From the NCBI GenBank assembly GCA_037783545.1, contig JBBELK010000308.1, positions 806,001 to 870,000 of the forward strand: a DNA stretch of 64,000 nucleotides. Direction: 5' to 3'. The notes below the pieces were generated by a model. It did not search any database and was not told where the DNA came from. It saw nothing but the letters and a program-made list of their open reading frames with translations. Source of the DNA: Henricia sp. BOLD:AAB3569. Lineage: Eukaryota > Echinodermata > Asteroidea > Spinulosida > Echinasteridae. The position numbers and the translations under genes were made by a program. Positions 61,201-63,090 of the stretch are shown one piece after another. Position 1 is the stretch's first letter. The number at the start of each line of letters is the position of its first letter.

Positions 61201-63090
61201 ATCCAGCGTTCTTTAAAGTGTTGAAAGCATTTGCAACAAAGTGGCCGTCCATAAAGTACGTACGCACGGAGGAGGGACGGGGTTGGGGGGTGAGGGGGAG
61301 GTTGGGGCCAATGCGTACACCCAACCTTGAAGTATATGGCTGACGTCACAAATTTTGCATACAGGGCGGAGGGGGTACTTTATGGACGGCCCTTAACACT
61401 TAATTCTGTCCAACATAGTACCTTTTTGTAGAATATTAACAACTTAAGACGCTTTAAAAAAAATTAGAGTGCACACTTATTTTTTAATCATTCACTTAAC
61501 ACAAAACCATGCTTGGATTTGTTAAAGGTTTTTGGAAACATTTTTCCATCACTTGTAGCAGAAATGTCTGCAGGCTATTTAGTTTACCAACATTTATCTT
61601 ATGTATAACACGTCGAAATGGATAACTATACTTTTAAAAAAATATCACCTACATAACCAGTTTTTCTTTGCTGTTAGCCAAAGTGGCATCAGCGACTCAT
61701 TTCTGATACTGTTGCCAATGGCCAGGGGGCAATTTCATACAACTATTTAGCAAACAATTTGCTTAAAGGCAGTATACATGATTGGTAATCTCGAAAATCA
61801 GAAATGTTCACAGATTTACGCCTAACTTACACAATATAAACATGATGACTGTAGAAAACTTTCTCTGAAATGGTTTTGTCTAAAGTGCTCTGGTCTTTGA
61901 GAAATGAGTAAAACAATTAGTTTTCGTCTCATGAGACGAAAATTCAATTCGCCCCAAAACCATTTCTCCCAAGTGCCATTTCGCCCCCAAACCACTTCGC
62001 CCGAGTGCCGTTTCGTCCCAAATACTACATCGCCCAAATACTACTTCGCCCCAAAATCACTTAGTGCACAGGCCGTGGTTCAGGGCGAAATGGTTCAGGG
62101 CGAAGTGGTTTTGGGGTGAAATAACTGCAAACCCTTTTTTGACTGTTTTCTCAAAAGTTAGACGGAGTACGGAGCTGGTTTTTGCTCAGGTTGGTTTTAA
62201 TCATGCATATCTTCAATCACACAGGGGGATAAAACTATTTGGAACAGTTTACCAATCATGTATACCGTCTTTAATGCAGAATTTGTTTGCTTTATAAGAA
62301 TGGGTTAGCAGTCAAAATCTTATATGATGTGTATTACAATTGACTGGTGTTCTGCTATTCTTGCTAAGAACACAAGTTGACATACAATTTTGACTATTAA
62401 ACCATTTTTATGAAGCAAACAAATTTTGGATTAAGCACATTTTTCCGCTAAACACCTTTATGAAATTGGCCCCAGGGGCGGTATTCAATTGAATACTTAA
62501 GCCAAATATTTAAGAATTGTACTTACGGTAGTTTTTGGCTTAAGTAAAATACTTAGCCAAAATCGGTATTCAATTCGTAAGTGGCTAAGTTTTTTACTTT
62601 AGTAAAATGCTTAAGTATGATTGGTTAAGTATTTTACTTAACTTTGAGAAGGCAGGACAACACACTTAAGTATTATTTTACATACATCACACGCATGCTG
62701 TAACCGGTTTAGACCGGTTTTGTTTGGCTTTTTGCTTGAGAAAAACGCTCATGAGAAGGCTGTTTAGAGAGTTCTGCGCTCTGCGTCACAATTTATCTAA
62801 GTATTTTATCTAAGTAAAATTCTTAAAAGGCTTTGAATACGAGATAGGTCATTTTCTTAGACAAGCCAAGCCAGTTTTTACTTAACTTAAGTATTTAATT
62901 GAATACCGCCCCTGATCTGTTACACCTCACAATTATAGTTTGGGTACACTGTGAAAACAGGCTCCTGTCCTGGCCGCACTTCAAAAGAGATTCGGTTTGT
63001 CTGTCGCCTTGTTGTAAAATTTCTCCAATTTACTTTCTATAGAGCATGCTCAACGATGACGAAACAGACACTGACGGCACAAATGTATGA
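16195..63090 (+). CDS. PPFIBP1: Liprin-beta (PPFIBP family), complete coding region in 22 exons, 977 aa
   Basis: Recognised as the homologue of vertebrate liprin-beta 1/2; the symbol stands for the family, because an invertebrate gene would be co-orthologous to both. Liprins are cytoplasmic scaffold proteins; liprin-betas bind liprin-alphas through their SAM domains and act at cell-cortex and synaptic adhesion sites (family knowledge). Exons: 16195-16276, 18588-18823, 26971-27162, 36109-36240, 37107-37169, 37705-37767, 40886-40934, 41756-41817, 42131-42215, 42333-42448, 42787-42999, 43445-43691, 49989-50121, 51200-51334, 51822-51972, 52496-52699, 52847-52969, 57081-57206, 57411-57599, 58753-58953, 59782-59865, 63043-63090. 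They total 2934 bp with all phases consistent. Domains: N-terminal motif MLAAALEQMD; coiled coil 107-325; linker; SAM1 about 604-670; SAM2 about 683-749; SAM3 about 771-842; acidic tail ending TNV. Length is close to the human protein (about 1,000 aa). Exon arrangement around 215-275 is shorter than the vertebrate coiled coil. Confidence 0.95.
17130..17390. repeat. Inverted repeat arm 1 upstream of liprin-beta exon 2
   Basis: Contains CGGACCATTTGGGGAGGCTT and CAATTTCAACTGTCATTTGG. The complementary arm is at 19515-19760. Confidence 0.8.
17660..18252. mobile_element. Foldback element, about 180-bp arms
   Basis: Left arm 17660-17850 and right arm 18073-18252 are nearly perfect complements, including TCATGATCTCTCTTGAGCTC and GAACAGGAATGCAACAAAGG. 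ORFs of the same sequence arise from both arms and are not genes. Confidence 0.88.
18588..18823 (+). CDS. PPFIBP1: Liprin-beta exon 2
   Basis: Acceptor TTTGCACAAAG, donor TATCAG|GTAGGC. It encodes a variable segment (SSLHNGTMDSHNANF) and the helix ISQLADELKQSVELA, ending in VLIQWLQDNSYQ, which corresponds to the vertebrate LVEWLQSQ region. Enters phase 1, leaves phase 0. Confidence 0.88.
18938..19096. mobile_element. Inverted-repeat MITE
   Basis: TATTGACTGCTCATGAGGGT on the left and CACCCGAATAAAGAGCAGTCAATA-type complement on the right, with GATGGTGCAA/TTGCACCATC inside. Confidence 0.85.
19336..19390. repeat. Short perfect hairpin
   Basis: AAAAAGTACTATCGTTTGACT is nearly complementary to AGTCAAACAATAGTACTTTTT with a 13-nt loop. 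Confidence 0.75.
19515..19760. repeat. Inverted repeat arm 2 downstream of liprin-beta exon 2
   Basis: CTGGTCCGTTGGCCAAATGA and AAGCCTCCCCAAATGGTCC are the complement of arm 1 (17130-17390). The match continues through AATTTTCCTTGTTTATTC and CACATGTGGTT. Confidence 0.8.
19798..20024 (+). mobile_element. tRNA-derived SINE with A-rich tail
   Basis: Head TATGGCCGAGCGGTCTAG (A box), GGTTCGAATCC (B box), then TGTGCCCTTGAGCAAGGCAC and a tail of AAATAAATAAATA and A runs. The GAGCAAGGCACT motif recurs in SINEs of other animals. Confidence 0.82.
20884..21020. mobile_element. Inverted-repeat MITE
   Basis: GCAGCTTTCGAGCGC at 20888 and GCGCTCGAAAGCAGC near 21003, with CACCAGGTGCTCC/GGGAGCACCAGG inside. 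Confidence 0.75.
21113..21700. mobile_element. Element with CAATAGACCGATCCAGTA ends
   Basis: The 18-bp ends are complementary (TACTGGATCGGTCTATTG at 21683-21700) with CTCCGCC/GGCGGAG continuing inward. The interior (ACAACACGCTTGCAATACGC, AACGACAAGCTAATTTT) is shared with 54480-55045 and 58960-59395. Confidence 0.8.
22422..22592. mobile_element. MITE, CTGCAGCCGATTTCACG family copy 1
   Basis: Ends CTGCAGCCGATTTCACGAA and TTCGTGAAATCGGCTGCAG. The interior shares GCTGCGCAACATTCCTGTGA with copy 2 (39938-40080). Confidence 0.88.
22704..23032. mobile_element. MITE family D copy 1 with internal GGGCGAARTGG repeats
   Basis: TTAAAGACAGTATACATGAT at the left and CATGAACTGCCTTTAA at the right. The centre carries several copies of a roughly 15-bp unit (GGGCGAAATGGCACTC and variants). 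Copies 2 and 3: 40983-41501, 61763-62274. Confidence 0.85.
23068..24235. mobile_element. Outer element of a nested pair
   Basis: GTGGTTTCACACTG at 23071 and CTGTGTGAAACCGC at 24221 are inverted. The left part also holds a palindrome, TGTCCTCCAGATCAGGAGAG (23111) against CTCCCTGATCTGGAGGACA (23199). Confidence 0.7.
23227..24209. mobile_element. Inner element, TTAGACCGTGTTTACACT ends
   Basis: Left TTAGACCGTGTTTACACT then CCCGAGCTCGGGATCA; right the complement with AGTGTAAACACGGTCTAA. The GATCCCGAGCTCGGGATC palindrome is repeated at both ends. An 18-bp GTTGCAGAAAGTAGAGAA triplicate lies at 23648-23703. No transposase ORF recognised. Confidence 0.8.
24430..24530 (-). repeat. Degenerate tRNA-like repeat
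   Basis: On the minus strand it reads GTAACTCAGCTGGTAGAACA, CCAGAGTGTCTCGGGTTCAA and ATCCTGATGAGG. Same family as 15600-16020. Confidence 0.65.
24590..24965 (+). mobile_element. tRNA-derived SINE with duplicated tail
   Basis: Head GTGGGTAGCACATCGAGTGA and CATGGTTCGAGTTCTGG, then a tail unit CATCCCATCC, GAGTAGCAATGCTCCTAGTC, ACTCCATGCCAT present twice (24774-24842 and 24889-24955). Confidence 0.65.
25491..25628. mobile_element. Hairpin MITE family E copy 1 (138 bp)
   Basis: AAAGGCACAGGCTCGTCAGC on the left and its complement at the right; the arms are complementary for about 62 bp each around GCCTTTGCTATG. Other copies: 37281-37418, 59970-60108; a left half near 3831-3855. Confidence 0.93.
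26971..27162 (+). CDS. PPFIBP1: Liprin-beta exon 3, start of coiled coil
   Basis: Acceptor TTTGCGTTAG, donor CAGGAG|GTGGGT. It encodes QRLESDKESLLLQISVLNDQ, a near match to the hallmark vertebrate segment, then VEAQSEAIQEMEKGL and TEAMLQE. This is strongly diagnostic for the family. 64 codons, phase 0 at both ends. Confidence 0.96.
27333..27752. mobile_element. Foldback element, about 190-bp arms
   Basis: Left blocks GGTAAAGGGGGCATTTTGGC and CTTTCTAAAAACCCTGTGTA match right blocks TACACAGGGTTTTTAGAAAG and GCCAAAATGCCCCCTTTACC in reverse. It lies 170 bp after exon 3. Confidence 0.88.
28844..29417. mobile_element. MITE family C copy 2
   Basis: Same sequence and orientation as 6568-7148, with about a dozen or two substitutions. 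The TTAA at each end is not preserved (TACGGCCCC left, GGCCCTTTAG right). Confidence 0.85.
29598..29826. mobile_element. MITE, GGGCTCGAAT ends
   Basis: GGGCTCGAATTTCATG and GTATTTCGAGCCC bound a unit rich in CTAGACC/GGTCTAG and GGACCGA/TCGGTCC pairs. Confidence 0.65.
31790..31935. mobile_element. MITE, TAGACCGTATCGAATAG family copy 1
   Basis: TAGACCGTATCGAATAGCCG and CTATTTGATACGGTCTA bound a 146-bp unit with GCCATCTTGTAGGGCA/TGCCCCACAAGATGG next inside. Copy 2 is at 51617-51758, same orientation. Confidence 0.9.
32530..33170 (+). repeat. 23-bp minisatellite (TTTGTGGCAAGTGTGCCAGGTAC)n-type
   Basis: The unit is 23 bp; it can be split as TTTGTGGCAAGTGTG plus CCAGGTAC. The core 32850-33060 is nearly uniform apart from a G/T choice (TTTGCGG or TTTGTGG); the flanks are degenerate. 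Long overlapping ORFs on both strands come from the array. Confidence 0.92.
34166..34501. mobile_element. MITE family A copy 4 (full length, TTAA ends)
   Basis: TTAAAGGAGCGTGTCCAGAT at the left and ATCTGGACAATTCCTTTAA at the right. It is the best-bounded copy of the family. Confidence 0.85.
35638..35975 (+). mobile_element. SINE family F copy 1
   Basis: Head TGTGGTCTAGTGGGTATGAA and GGTTCAAGCCCC (B-box-like), body CCTTGGGCAAGGCACTTAAT, AAGCGATATTTGGGAAGCTG, tail GTGCGCTATATAAG. Copy 2 is 48990-49290. Confidence 0.82.
36109..36240 (+). CDS. PPFIBP1: Liprin-beta exon 4, coiled coil
   Basis: Acceptor CTTTCTTCAG, donor GCAGAG|GTATGG. It encodes RAELETAKLNQMTELSNLRI, homologous to the vertebrate LETQKLDLMAEISNLKLKL stretch. 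Heptad pattern continues from exon 3. Phase 0 at both ends. Confidence 0.95.
36830..36965 (-). repeat. tRNA-derived repeat on the minus strand
   Basis: Minus strand reads GTCTAGTGGATAGCGCATCG and CCATGGTTCGAAGCC, giving A and B boxes of a degenerate tRNA-like unit followed by a SINE-like body. Confidence 0.6.
37107..37169 (+). CDS. PPFIBP1: Liprin-beta exon 5, coiled coil (63 bp)
   Basis: Acceptor TTATATCTACAG, donor AGTCAG|GTATGT. Encodes GLLEEKHMECFELSTKYQES. Matches the GLIQEI position of vertebrate proteins. 21 codons, phase 0, so it could be skipped without a frameshift. Confidence 0.92.
37281..37418. mobile_element. Hairpin MITE family E copy 2
   Basis: Same 138-bp palindrome as 25491-25628, with TTAA at each border. 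A SINE fragment follows directly at 37419. Confidence 0.93.
37419..37565 (+). mobile_element. SINE fragment, same family as 8752-8975
   Basis: Shares CTGCTCCATCCTTCGGAAGG, GATGTAAAGCC and GGTCCAGTGTGTTGTG with the copy at 8860-8930, but lacks the tRNA head; the hairpin MITE sits at its 5' side. Confidence 0.75.
37705..37767 (+). CDS. PPFIBP1: Liprin-beta exon 6, coiled coil (63 bp)
   Basis: Acceptor TTTTTAATTGCAG, donor GGACAG|GTGAGC. Encodes NKITDLQVESNSWQEKYMHG. Also exactly 21 codons in phase 0. Confidence 0.9.
39092..39613. mobile_element. MITE, GGATTGCAATA ends
   Basis: GGGTGGATTGCAATA and TATTGCAATCCGCCC bound the unit; ACCGGTCT and GGCTTAGCCGG-type blocks are inverted inside. Confidence 0.75.
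39806..39937. mobile_element. MITE, GATTTCACAAAG family
   Basis: Left GGGGCCGATTTTACAAAGC and right CTTTTGTGAAATCAATCCC; interior AGGAAGGGTCACTCTTCTTA is shared with 40166-40268 and inverted in 58546-58667. Confidence 0.75.
39938..40080. mobile_element. MITE, CAGCCGATTTCACG family copy 2
   Basis: AGCAGCCGATTTCACG left, CATGAAATTGGCTGCT right; interior matches 22422-22592. It abuts the preceding element with no spacer. Confidence 0.85.
40166..40268. mobile_element. MITE, GATTTCACAAAG family, short copy
   Basis: Left CTGGGGCTGATTTCACATAG, right AACTTTTGTGAAATCGGTCAG, with AAGGGTCACTCTTCTTATCT inside. Confidence 0.75.
40640..40832 (-). mobile_element. SINE family G copy 1 (minus strand)
   Basis: Shares CAGTTTTAGAGGTGGGA, ATAACCCAATCCACATACA and a B-box-like block (GGATTCGCACCAGG on +) with 44990-45180. 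The tRNA-like head reads on the minus strand. Confidence 0.75.
40886..40934 (+). CDS. PPFIBP1: Liprin-beta exon 7 (49 bp)
   Basis: Acceptor CACTGTTGTCAACAG, donor CAATG|GTAAGT. Encodes AENERLYMSKSKDTDN. Leaves phase 1, completed by exon 8. Confidence 0.9.
40983..41501. mobile_element. MITE family D copy 2
   Basis: TTAAAGGTTGTATACATGAT left; ACCAATCATATATTCTACC right. The core (41125-41320) has many GGGCGAAGTGG-like units, more than copy 1, arranged in both orientations. Confidence 0.83.
41756..41817 (+). CDS. PPFIBP1: Liprin-beta exon 8, end of coiled coil
   Basis: Acceptor TTGATATTGCAG, donor GAAAAG|GTATGT. Encodes LEIEKLKRAVESLLAANREK, a clear match to the vertebrate MKKAVESLMAANEEK motif. 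Confidence 0.95.
42131..42215 (+). CDS. PPFIBP1: Liprin-beta exon 9
   Basis: Acceptor CATATTCAG, donor CAGAG|GTCAGT. Encodes DFKIDELRKAIARHQTVQEL and TLGVQGR, matching the vertebrate KIEDLRQCLNRYKKMQDTV region. Leaves phase 1. Confidence 0.93.
42333..42448 (+). CDS. PPFIBP1: Liprin-beta exon 10, start of linker
   Basis: Acceptor ATCATTCTTTAG, donor TCTGAG|GTAAGA. Encodes a Ser/Gly/Glu-rich linker (DGEQNRSGSFSTSSSVG, AEESPTKRDP) with no folded domain. Phase join with exon 9 gives Val. Confidence 0.88.
42507..42763 (+). repeat. 9-bp minisatellite (GACGCCTTT)n, about 28 copies
   Basis: The first units are GACGCTTTT, the rest almost pure GACGCCTTT. It ends 23 bp before exon 11. Each unit contains TTTGAC, which fits the loose branch-point pattern yUnAy. 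All frames stay open on both strands, which creates four ORFs that are not genes. Confidence 0.97.
42787..42999 (+). CDS. PPFIBP1: Liprin-beta exon 11, linker
   Basis: Acceptor CACTTGCAG, donor TTTGGT|GTAAGT (strong). Encodes a linker with KRRSASLEDLNS, which resembles the short SASLEDL-type Ser motifs in vertebrate liprin-betas. It is in frame with the 9-bp minisatellite upstream and stays open downstream to 43410. Confidence 0.88.
43064..43345 (+). repeat. tRNA-half tandem array, 4 units, plus strand
   Basis: The unit is about 75-85 bp: TATACCACTGTGCCTCATAG, CTCAGCTGGTAGAGCATCTG, a variable GTGTGTCAGAGGTCT part and CCTGAGGGAG. It has the A box (TAGCTCAGCTGG) but no B box. Confidence 0.88.
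43445..43691 (+). CDS. PPFIBP1: Liprin-beta exon 12, SFGRG/SAPNL motif
   Basis: Acceptor TTTCCTCCCTTGATCAG, donor AACCTGG|GTGAGG. Encodes a Pro/Ala-rich part and then RSGSFGRGLFKVRGSKKTSS with APNL, which closely matches the vertebrate SSFGRGFFKIKSNKRTASAPNL motif. Leaves phase 1. Confidence 0.95.
44094..44145 (+). repeat. hAT-like terminal motif with poly-G tract
   Basis: CAGGGGCGGATCCAGGATTT is followed by about 20 consecutive G (44118-44137). The mirrored arrangement (poly-C, then AAAATTCCTGGATCTGCACC) occurs at 56730-56820. Confidence 0.7.
44541..44632. mobile_element. Hairpin element, 92 bp
   Basis: CACTATGAGCAACCAACAAT then GGAAATTGGGCACA is complementary to TGTGCCCAATTTCC, ATTGTTAGTTGCTCATAGTG; arms about 40 bp. 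Confidence 0.85.
44990..45180 (-). mobile_element. SINE family G copy 2, inserted in AAGTC-rich repeat
   Basis: CCGGATTCGAACCCGGGA on + is an inverted B box; CCCAATCCACATACACGACC and CAGTTTTAGAAGTGGGAGG match 40640-40832. CTTCAAGTCAA flanks the insertion on both sides (44877 and 45180). Confidence 0.78.
45337..45490. mobile_element. MITE family A copy 5 (3' part)
   Basis: CATAAAGCAGTGCA, TTGCTTCCACGCCCAAATTG, GGGGAGGTATTTTATATGAT and GTTAGGTTAAAAC match 34330-34470. Confidence 0.75.
46790..47233. mobile_element. Outer element of a nested pair, GCGTACATCGA ends
   Basis: GCGTACATCGACATTGCAAC left; GTTGCATTGATGTACGC right; several CAACTGG/CCAGTTG blocks between. Confidence 0.78.
46888..47134. 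mobile_element. Inner element, TGGGTCTTTCTAT ends
   Basis: TGGGTCTTTCTATGAATTAG and CTAATTTATAGAAAGACCCA bound it; GTGTCCCCCGTTACA/TGTAACGGGGGACAC is the next inverted block. The same TGGGTCTTTC start is seen at 55419. Confidence 0.82.
47344..48078 (-). repeat. tRNA-half tandem array, about 9.5 units of 78 bp, minus strand
   Basis: Unit on +: GCAGATGCTCTACCAGCTGA, GCTATGAGGCACAGTGGTAT, ACTCCCTCAGGTTTCCCCAA, GACCTCTGACACACCGG. On the minus strand it has the tRNA A box and acceptor-like start but the B box is replaced by GGTCTTGGGGAAACC. Confidence 0.95.
48563..48633 (+). repeat. Minisatellite, GTGGGTGGAGCTTACA units (about 4)
   Basis: Units of about 18-20 bp with small changes (GTGGGTGGAGCTTACA, GTGTGTGGAGCTCACA, GTGGGTGGAACTTACA). 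Confidence 0.8.
48990..49290 (+). mobile_element. SINE family F copy 2
   Basis: GTGTGGTCTAGTGGGTATAC head, AAGCGATATTTGGGAAGCTG body, GTGCGCTATACAAG tail, ending in (CATTA)n. Matches 35638-35975. Confidence 0.83.
49526..49802. mobile_element. MITE, ATAGGGCGACA family copy 1
   Basis: GATAGGGCGACAATTTGTGT at the left, ATGTCGCCCTATTGC at the right. Internal TAGGGCGACATTTTGGTGTC also folds. Copy 2 at 60908-61196, same orientation. Confidence 0.83.
49989..50121 (+). CDS. PPFIBP1: Liprin-beta exon 13, KLFGK motif
   Basis: Acceptor CTCGTCAACTCTAG, donor TTGGAAA|GTGAGT. Encodes STESDGEDMIRRNRKVNFAD and ends in a basic KKVSIKKLFGK, equivalent to the vertebrate IMKLFGK. Confidence 0.93.
50200..50385. 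repeat. Dispersed repeat, inverted copy of 10622-10795
   Basis: GTTGCTATGTAATGTGATTT, GGTGCACGCGGCAGGTGTGA and AGTACAGAATCAATAC are complements of blocks in 10700-10790. Confidence 0.65.
50439..50726. mobile_element. MITE family B copy 2
   Basis: TGACCTTTATCACGGTGCGT left; GCACCATGATAAAGGTCTA right. Interior matches 8284-8580 in reverse (GGCACGATCAGTGC, CATTGTGATGCACGCAATGA). Confidence 0.85.
50738..51143. mobile_element. Element with GGGCGTGTTTGTTTC ends
   Basis: GGGCGTGTTTGTTTC left and GAAACAAATACGCAC right; GATCCGAATCCAGATCC/GATCTGAATCTAGATCC blocks are inverted. It ends 57 bp before exon 14. Confidence 0.75.
51200..51334 (+). CDS. PPFIBP1: Liprin-beta exon 14, RATAGPRLG motif
   Basis: Acceptor GTGTGTGTTAG, donor AATAG|GTTAGT. 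Encodes KRSNSASLTFEEDDED and then FHRGGRFRATAGPRLGWAG, an almost exact family signature found just before SAM1 in vertebrate liprin-betas. Confidence 0.95.
51458..51535. mobile_element. MITE family A copy 6 (3' end only)
   Basis: GGGGAGGTATTTTATATGAC, GGAAAAATCTC and CACGCTCCTTTAA are the family A right end. Confidence 0.78.
51617..51758. mobile_element. MITE, TAGACCGTATCGAATAG family copy 2
   Basis: TAGACCGTATCGAATAGCAG left; GCTATTCAATACGGTCTA right. Ends 63 bp before exon 15. Confidence 0.9.
51822..51972 (+). CDS. PPFIBP1: Liprin-beta exon 15, SAM domain 1 (first part)
   Basis: Acceptor AATTTTTTTCAG, donor GAGAGG|GTAAGG. Encodes DIDAPFAKWEGDQVAAWLHE and LGLGQYMSMCRVWVKNG, then LLKASPLDLER. 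This is the N-terminal half of SAM1, a protein-interaction helical bundle. Confidence 0.97.
52025..52130 (-). repeat. ACAAGTCC-rich dispersed repeat, inverted copy
   Basis: CCACCACAAGTCCATTACAA, GTCACAAGCTATTCAAATAA and CTCCAACAAAGGCATT are complements of 56150-56260. A G-rich GACTCGGGAGAGAGTAGAGC minisatellite follows (52145-52305). Confidence 0.7.
52496..52699 (+). CDS. PPFIBP1: Liprin-beta exon 16, end of SAM1 and start of SAM2
   Basis: Acceptor TTTTCTCCCAG, donor ACCGTG|GTAAGA. Encodes ELGVKNVLHRKKLQLALQAM (SAM1 C-terminal helix) and HNWVTRWLDDVGLPQYKDAF of SAM2. Very high similarity to vertebrate liprin-betas. Confidence 0.98.
52847..52969 (+). CDS. PPFIBP1: Liprin-beta exon 17, end of SAM2
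   Basis: Acceptor TTTTTCTCCCAAG, donor GATGAA|GTGAGT. Encodes DDLLLMRVTSGMHHVSIMRG and FQPNCLRRRPTDE, the conserved end of SAM2. 41 codons, phase 0. Confidence 0.97.
53128..53193 (+). repeat. 22-bp minisatellite, 3 copies
   Basis: CCTCGAAGTGCCCCAAACC repeated three times with CGC spacers. Confidence 0.9.
53289..53698. mobile_element. MITE, AAGGCTGCGTTCGGGCGT ends
   Basis: AGGCTGCGTTCGGGCGT left; ACGCCCAAACGCAGCCT right. Both ends carry GTACTC/GTAC blocks next inside. Confidence 0.8.
54480..55045. mobile_element. Composite repeat with inner palindrome
   Basis: A palindrome lies at 54481-54645 (GATTAAAAGTGGGTT / AACCCACTTTTAATC; GCCTTCGGCTTGGGCC-type centre). Beyond it, CACCAAAATTAGTTTGTCGT and ACGTAATGCAAGCGTGTTGT are shared, inverted, with 21160-21440 and 58960-59395. 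Confidence 0.72.
56035..56265 (+). repeat. ACTTGTG-rich dispersed repeat
   Basis: GAGTTCATTTGAATAGCTTA, AAACCCAGGGACTTGTGGTG and GGACTTGTGAAGGCTTGT are shared with 63800-63890 and inverted in 52025-52130. Confidence 0.7.
56281..56335 (+). repeat. Single tRNA-half unit
   Basis: GTATACCACTGTGCCTTATA, GCTTGGTTGATAGAGCATCT and GCCCTGTGTGTT, a diverged copy of the array unit. Confidence 0.75.
57081..57206 (+). CDS. PPFIBP1: Liprin-beta exon 18, SAM domain 3 (first part)
   Basis: Acceptor TTGGGTAACACAG, donor CTCATG|GTAAGA. Encodes WTNHRVMEWLRTVDLSEYAP then NLRGSGIHGALM, nearly identical to vertebrate SAM3. Phase 0. Confidence 0.98.
57411..57599 (+). CDS. PPFIBP1: Liprin-beta exon 19, end of SAM3
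   Basis: Acceptor CATCATTTCATAG, donor GTCAAG|GTGAGT. Encodes VLEPRFIAETLASTLCIPHS, SLLRRHLSTHFVSLVG and a QKRD motif, matching the vertebrate end of SAM3. 63 codons in phase 0. Confidence 0.98.
57700..57790 (+). repeat. GCCCGGACAAAA repeats (4) and nearby poly-C
   Basis: Four GCCCGGACAAAA motifs with 17-30 bp spacing. A run of about 29 C follows at 57983-58011, close to CAGCCGGACAAAAT at 58031, so the same motif flanks the C run. Confidence 0.65.
58546..58667. mobile_element. MITE, GATTTCACAAA family, inverted copy
   Basis: GGGATTGATTTCACAAAAGT left; GCTTTGTGACATCAGCCCCTG right; TAAGAAGAGTGATCCTTCC inside. Confidence 0.75.
58753..58953 (+). CDS. PPFIBP1: Liprin-beta exon 20, post-SAM basic/YVCPM segment
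   Basis: Acceptor TTATTTCAACAG, donor GATGAG|GTGGGT. Encodes PKKRSFGSRPKRRGMEEEDY followed by VCPMNLEL, matching the vertebrate segment after SAM3 that ends EEYVCPMEL. A repeat element begins almost directly after the donor. Confidence 0.95.
58960..59395. mobile_element. Dispersed repeat beside exon 20
   Basis: CATAAATACCTTAGACAGTT, CCCTATTGGCTGA and CACGTGGGCAGTTTTAAAC are complements of 54965-55045; GCGATCGAACAAAAACAACT matches 21350. It starts within about 20 bp of the exon 20 donor. Confidence 0.72.
59782..59865 (+). CDS. PPFIBP1: Liprin-beta exon 21
   Basis: Acceptor ATTCTTTTCTGCAG, donor CTCACT|GTAAGT. Encodes SSDGAPPSQIGVYSEEINTL, matching the vertebrate RQIGAFSEGINNLT motif. Confidence 0.95.
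59970..60108. mobile_element. Hairpin MITE family E copy 3
   Basis: TTTAAAGGCACAGGCTCGTC left; GACGAGCCTGTGCCTTTAA right. Same palindrome as 25491-25628. Confidence 0.93.
60114..60847. mobile_element. Element with TTAAAGGGGCTATGTCACGG ends
   Basis: About 30-bp inverted ends (next inside TTTGCGCATGCGC), bordered by TTAA at both sides. 734 bp; no transposase recognised. Confidence 0.88.
60908..61196. mobile_element. MITE, ATAGGGCGACA family copy 2
   Basis: GATAGGGCGACAAATCGTGT left; GTGTCGCCCCATTGC right. Interior AAAAACCATTTTTTTAAAAT and GAAATTTCGGTGGTC match 49526-49802. Confidence 0.85.
61233..61394. mobile_element. MITE, GGCCGTCCATAAAGTACG ends
   Basis: GTGGCCGTCCATAAAGTACG left and GTACTTTATGGACGGCCC right. 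The centre is G-rich (GGTTGGGGGGTGAGGGGG), a possible quadruplex. Confidence 0.85.
61732..62475. mobile_element. Outer element CAGGGGGCAATTTCATA, split by MITE family D copy 3
   Basis: Left end CAGGGGGCAATTTCATACAA; right end TTTATGAAATTGGCCCCAGG. The family D element lies between 61763 and 62274. Confidence 0.75.
61763..62274. mobile_element. MITE family D copy 3
   Basis: TTAAAGGCAGTATACATGAT left; CATGTATACCGTCTTTAA right. The core (61945-62120) holds many GGGCGAAGTGG-type units on both strands. Confidence 0.87.
62471..62914. mobile_element. hAT-like element, CAGGGGCGGTATTCAATTGA ends
   Basis: Left CAGGGGCGGTATTCAATTGA, right TTAATTGAATACCGCCCCTG. Several ACTTAAGTATT/AATACTTAAG blocks between. 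It starts where the previous element stops. Confidence 0.82.
63043..63090 (+). CDS. PPFIBP1: Liprin-beta last coding exon 22 with stop
   Basis: Acceptor TTTACTTTCTATAG. Encodes SMLNDDETDTDGTNV then TGA at 63088-63090. The vertebrate protein ends in a similar acidic tail (DEDSNV). The final T-x-V resembles a class I PDZ ligand only loosely. No AATAAA is visible in the following 250 bases. Confidence 0.93.
   Translation, partial: SMLNDDETDTDGTNV

Larger units (their letters stand above)
59866..63042. other. Liprin-beta intron 21
   Basis: Almost wholly filled by elements: 59970-60108, 60114-60847, 60908-61196, 61233-61394, 61732-62475 (with 61763-62274 inside) and 62471-62914. 61400-61730 shows nothing clear. 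Confidence 0.6.
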
